From contig JAVHKY010000061.1 of the NCBI GenBank assembly GCA_035079385.1, positions 620,001 through 684,000 on the forward strand: DNA of 64,000 nucleotides. The letters are read 5' to 3'. Both the position numbers and the translations under genes were made by a program. Every line of letters begins with the position of its first letter. The stretch's first letter is position 1. Origin of the DNA: Aspidiotus rigidus. Lineage: Eukaryota > Arthropoda > Insecta > Hemiptera > Diaspididae. Positions 63,580 through 64,000 of this stretch are shown in pieces. The notes beneath the pieces were generated by a model. It ran no database searches, was not told where the DNA came from, and saw only the letters and a program-made list of their open reading frames with translations.

Positions 63580-64000
63580 CAACCCTTTGATGATAGAAAA
63601 TAGCGGAGAAACACGAAGAAAGCTTTCTTTAATTAAATGACTTTCGTACAGGTCGAAATACTATAATAATCGTTGATCAAAAATTACAATTAATTCTCCT
63701 TGGCGATTGTCCTCATTTTCTTCAAATTATGTCATAATCGAGGGTTGTGATTGGAGATTAATTATTATTATTATTTTAATACCAAATAAGGAAATAGGTT
63801 TATCGCGATGTGCGTGATTGTTTATTACGAGTCAGCAGTTTTAATTTTGTGTTCGATTAGATTTTCGAAAGGGCGAAACATAGGTAGATTTACGTTAACG
63901 GGAAATTTTATTGAATACGAATATGTGGCGATCGATCGGATTGTCACGAACCTTAAGATCCCTGTCCAATTGAACAGTCACTAATGAATTAAAAATTTTT
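62979..64000. other. No gene recognised
   Basis: AT-rich sequence with a ~28-A tract at 63550-63577. I see no exon or repeat family. Confidence 0.45.

Overview
This window is nuclear DNA of an arthropod, most likely an insect: AT-rich, with spliced genes. It carries an env-bearing Gypsy (errantivirus-type) retrotransposon, a Penelope-like element, Helitrons, MULEs, mariner-like and hAT-like MITEs and a small Copia element. No bacterial operons, CRISPR arrays, rRNA or tRNA genes were seen. An AT-rich insect such as a hemipteran would fit, but the species cannot be named from this sequence.

Host genes are sparse and cut into small exons. (1) On the + strand, exons at 6626-6769, 10798-10956 and 12822-12883 encode the two cysteine-rich half-domains and the basic tail of a secreted midkine/pleiotrophin (Miple-like) protein. 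The signal-peptide exon was not found. The introns are packed with transposons. (2) On the - strand, two exons (29805-29909 and 29300 downwards) encode an OTU-type cysteine protease whose 3' end is broken by a Penelope-like insertion with a 12-bp target duplication. (3) On the + strand, a 13-nt coding exon at 50137-50149 joins in phase to 50445-51068, starting an unrecognised His/Arg-rich protein. (4) Weaker candidates are a possible first exon at 13522-13620 (-) and a coding-like stretch at 49413-49739 (+).

Layout: 1-6600 holds foldback/MITE repeats. 6.6-12.9 kb is the midkine-like gene, with a 1.4-kb foldback and a three-level transposon nest in its first visible intron. 13-21 kb is repeat-derived and gene-poor, with a ~262-bp tandem duplication at 16.4-17.0 kb. 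21.4-24.0 kb has a decayed Helitron Rep gene and a non-autonomous Helitron containing a 400-bp (AG)n tract. 26.2-29.9 kb has tandem repeats, the inverted Penelope-like element and the OTU gene. 31.3-32.0 kb is a row of three MITEs. 32.2-33.6 kb is an internally deleted Copia element. 34.1-36.2 kb has two abutting TIR elements, one with a nested MITE. 37.6-49.4 kb is a decayed MULE into which a full-length 9.9-kb errantivirus inserted recently: its two 580-bp LTRs read as identical and the target duplication is CTAG. 51.4-55.7 kb is a diverged foldback element broken by a FLYWCH-type MULE and a Helitron. 55.8-57.1 kb is a third Helitron. 59.6-63.0 kb is a 3.3-kb giant foldback that has captured the 3' end of a non-LTR retrotransposon.

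The most notable object is the errantivirus. Gag, Pol and an F-type Env lie in one uninterrupted 2,292-codon frame, and a separate ~200-codon ORF follows env with a splice acceptor just before its ATG. I do not recognise the product of that extra ORF.
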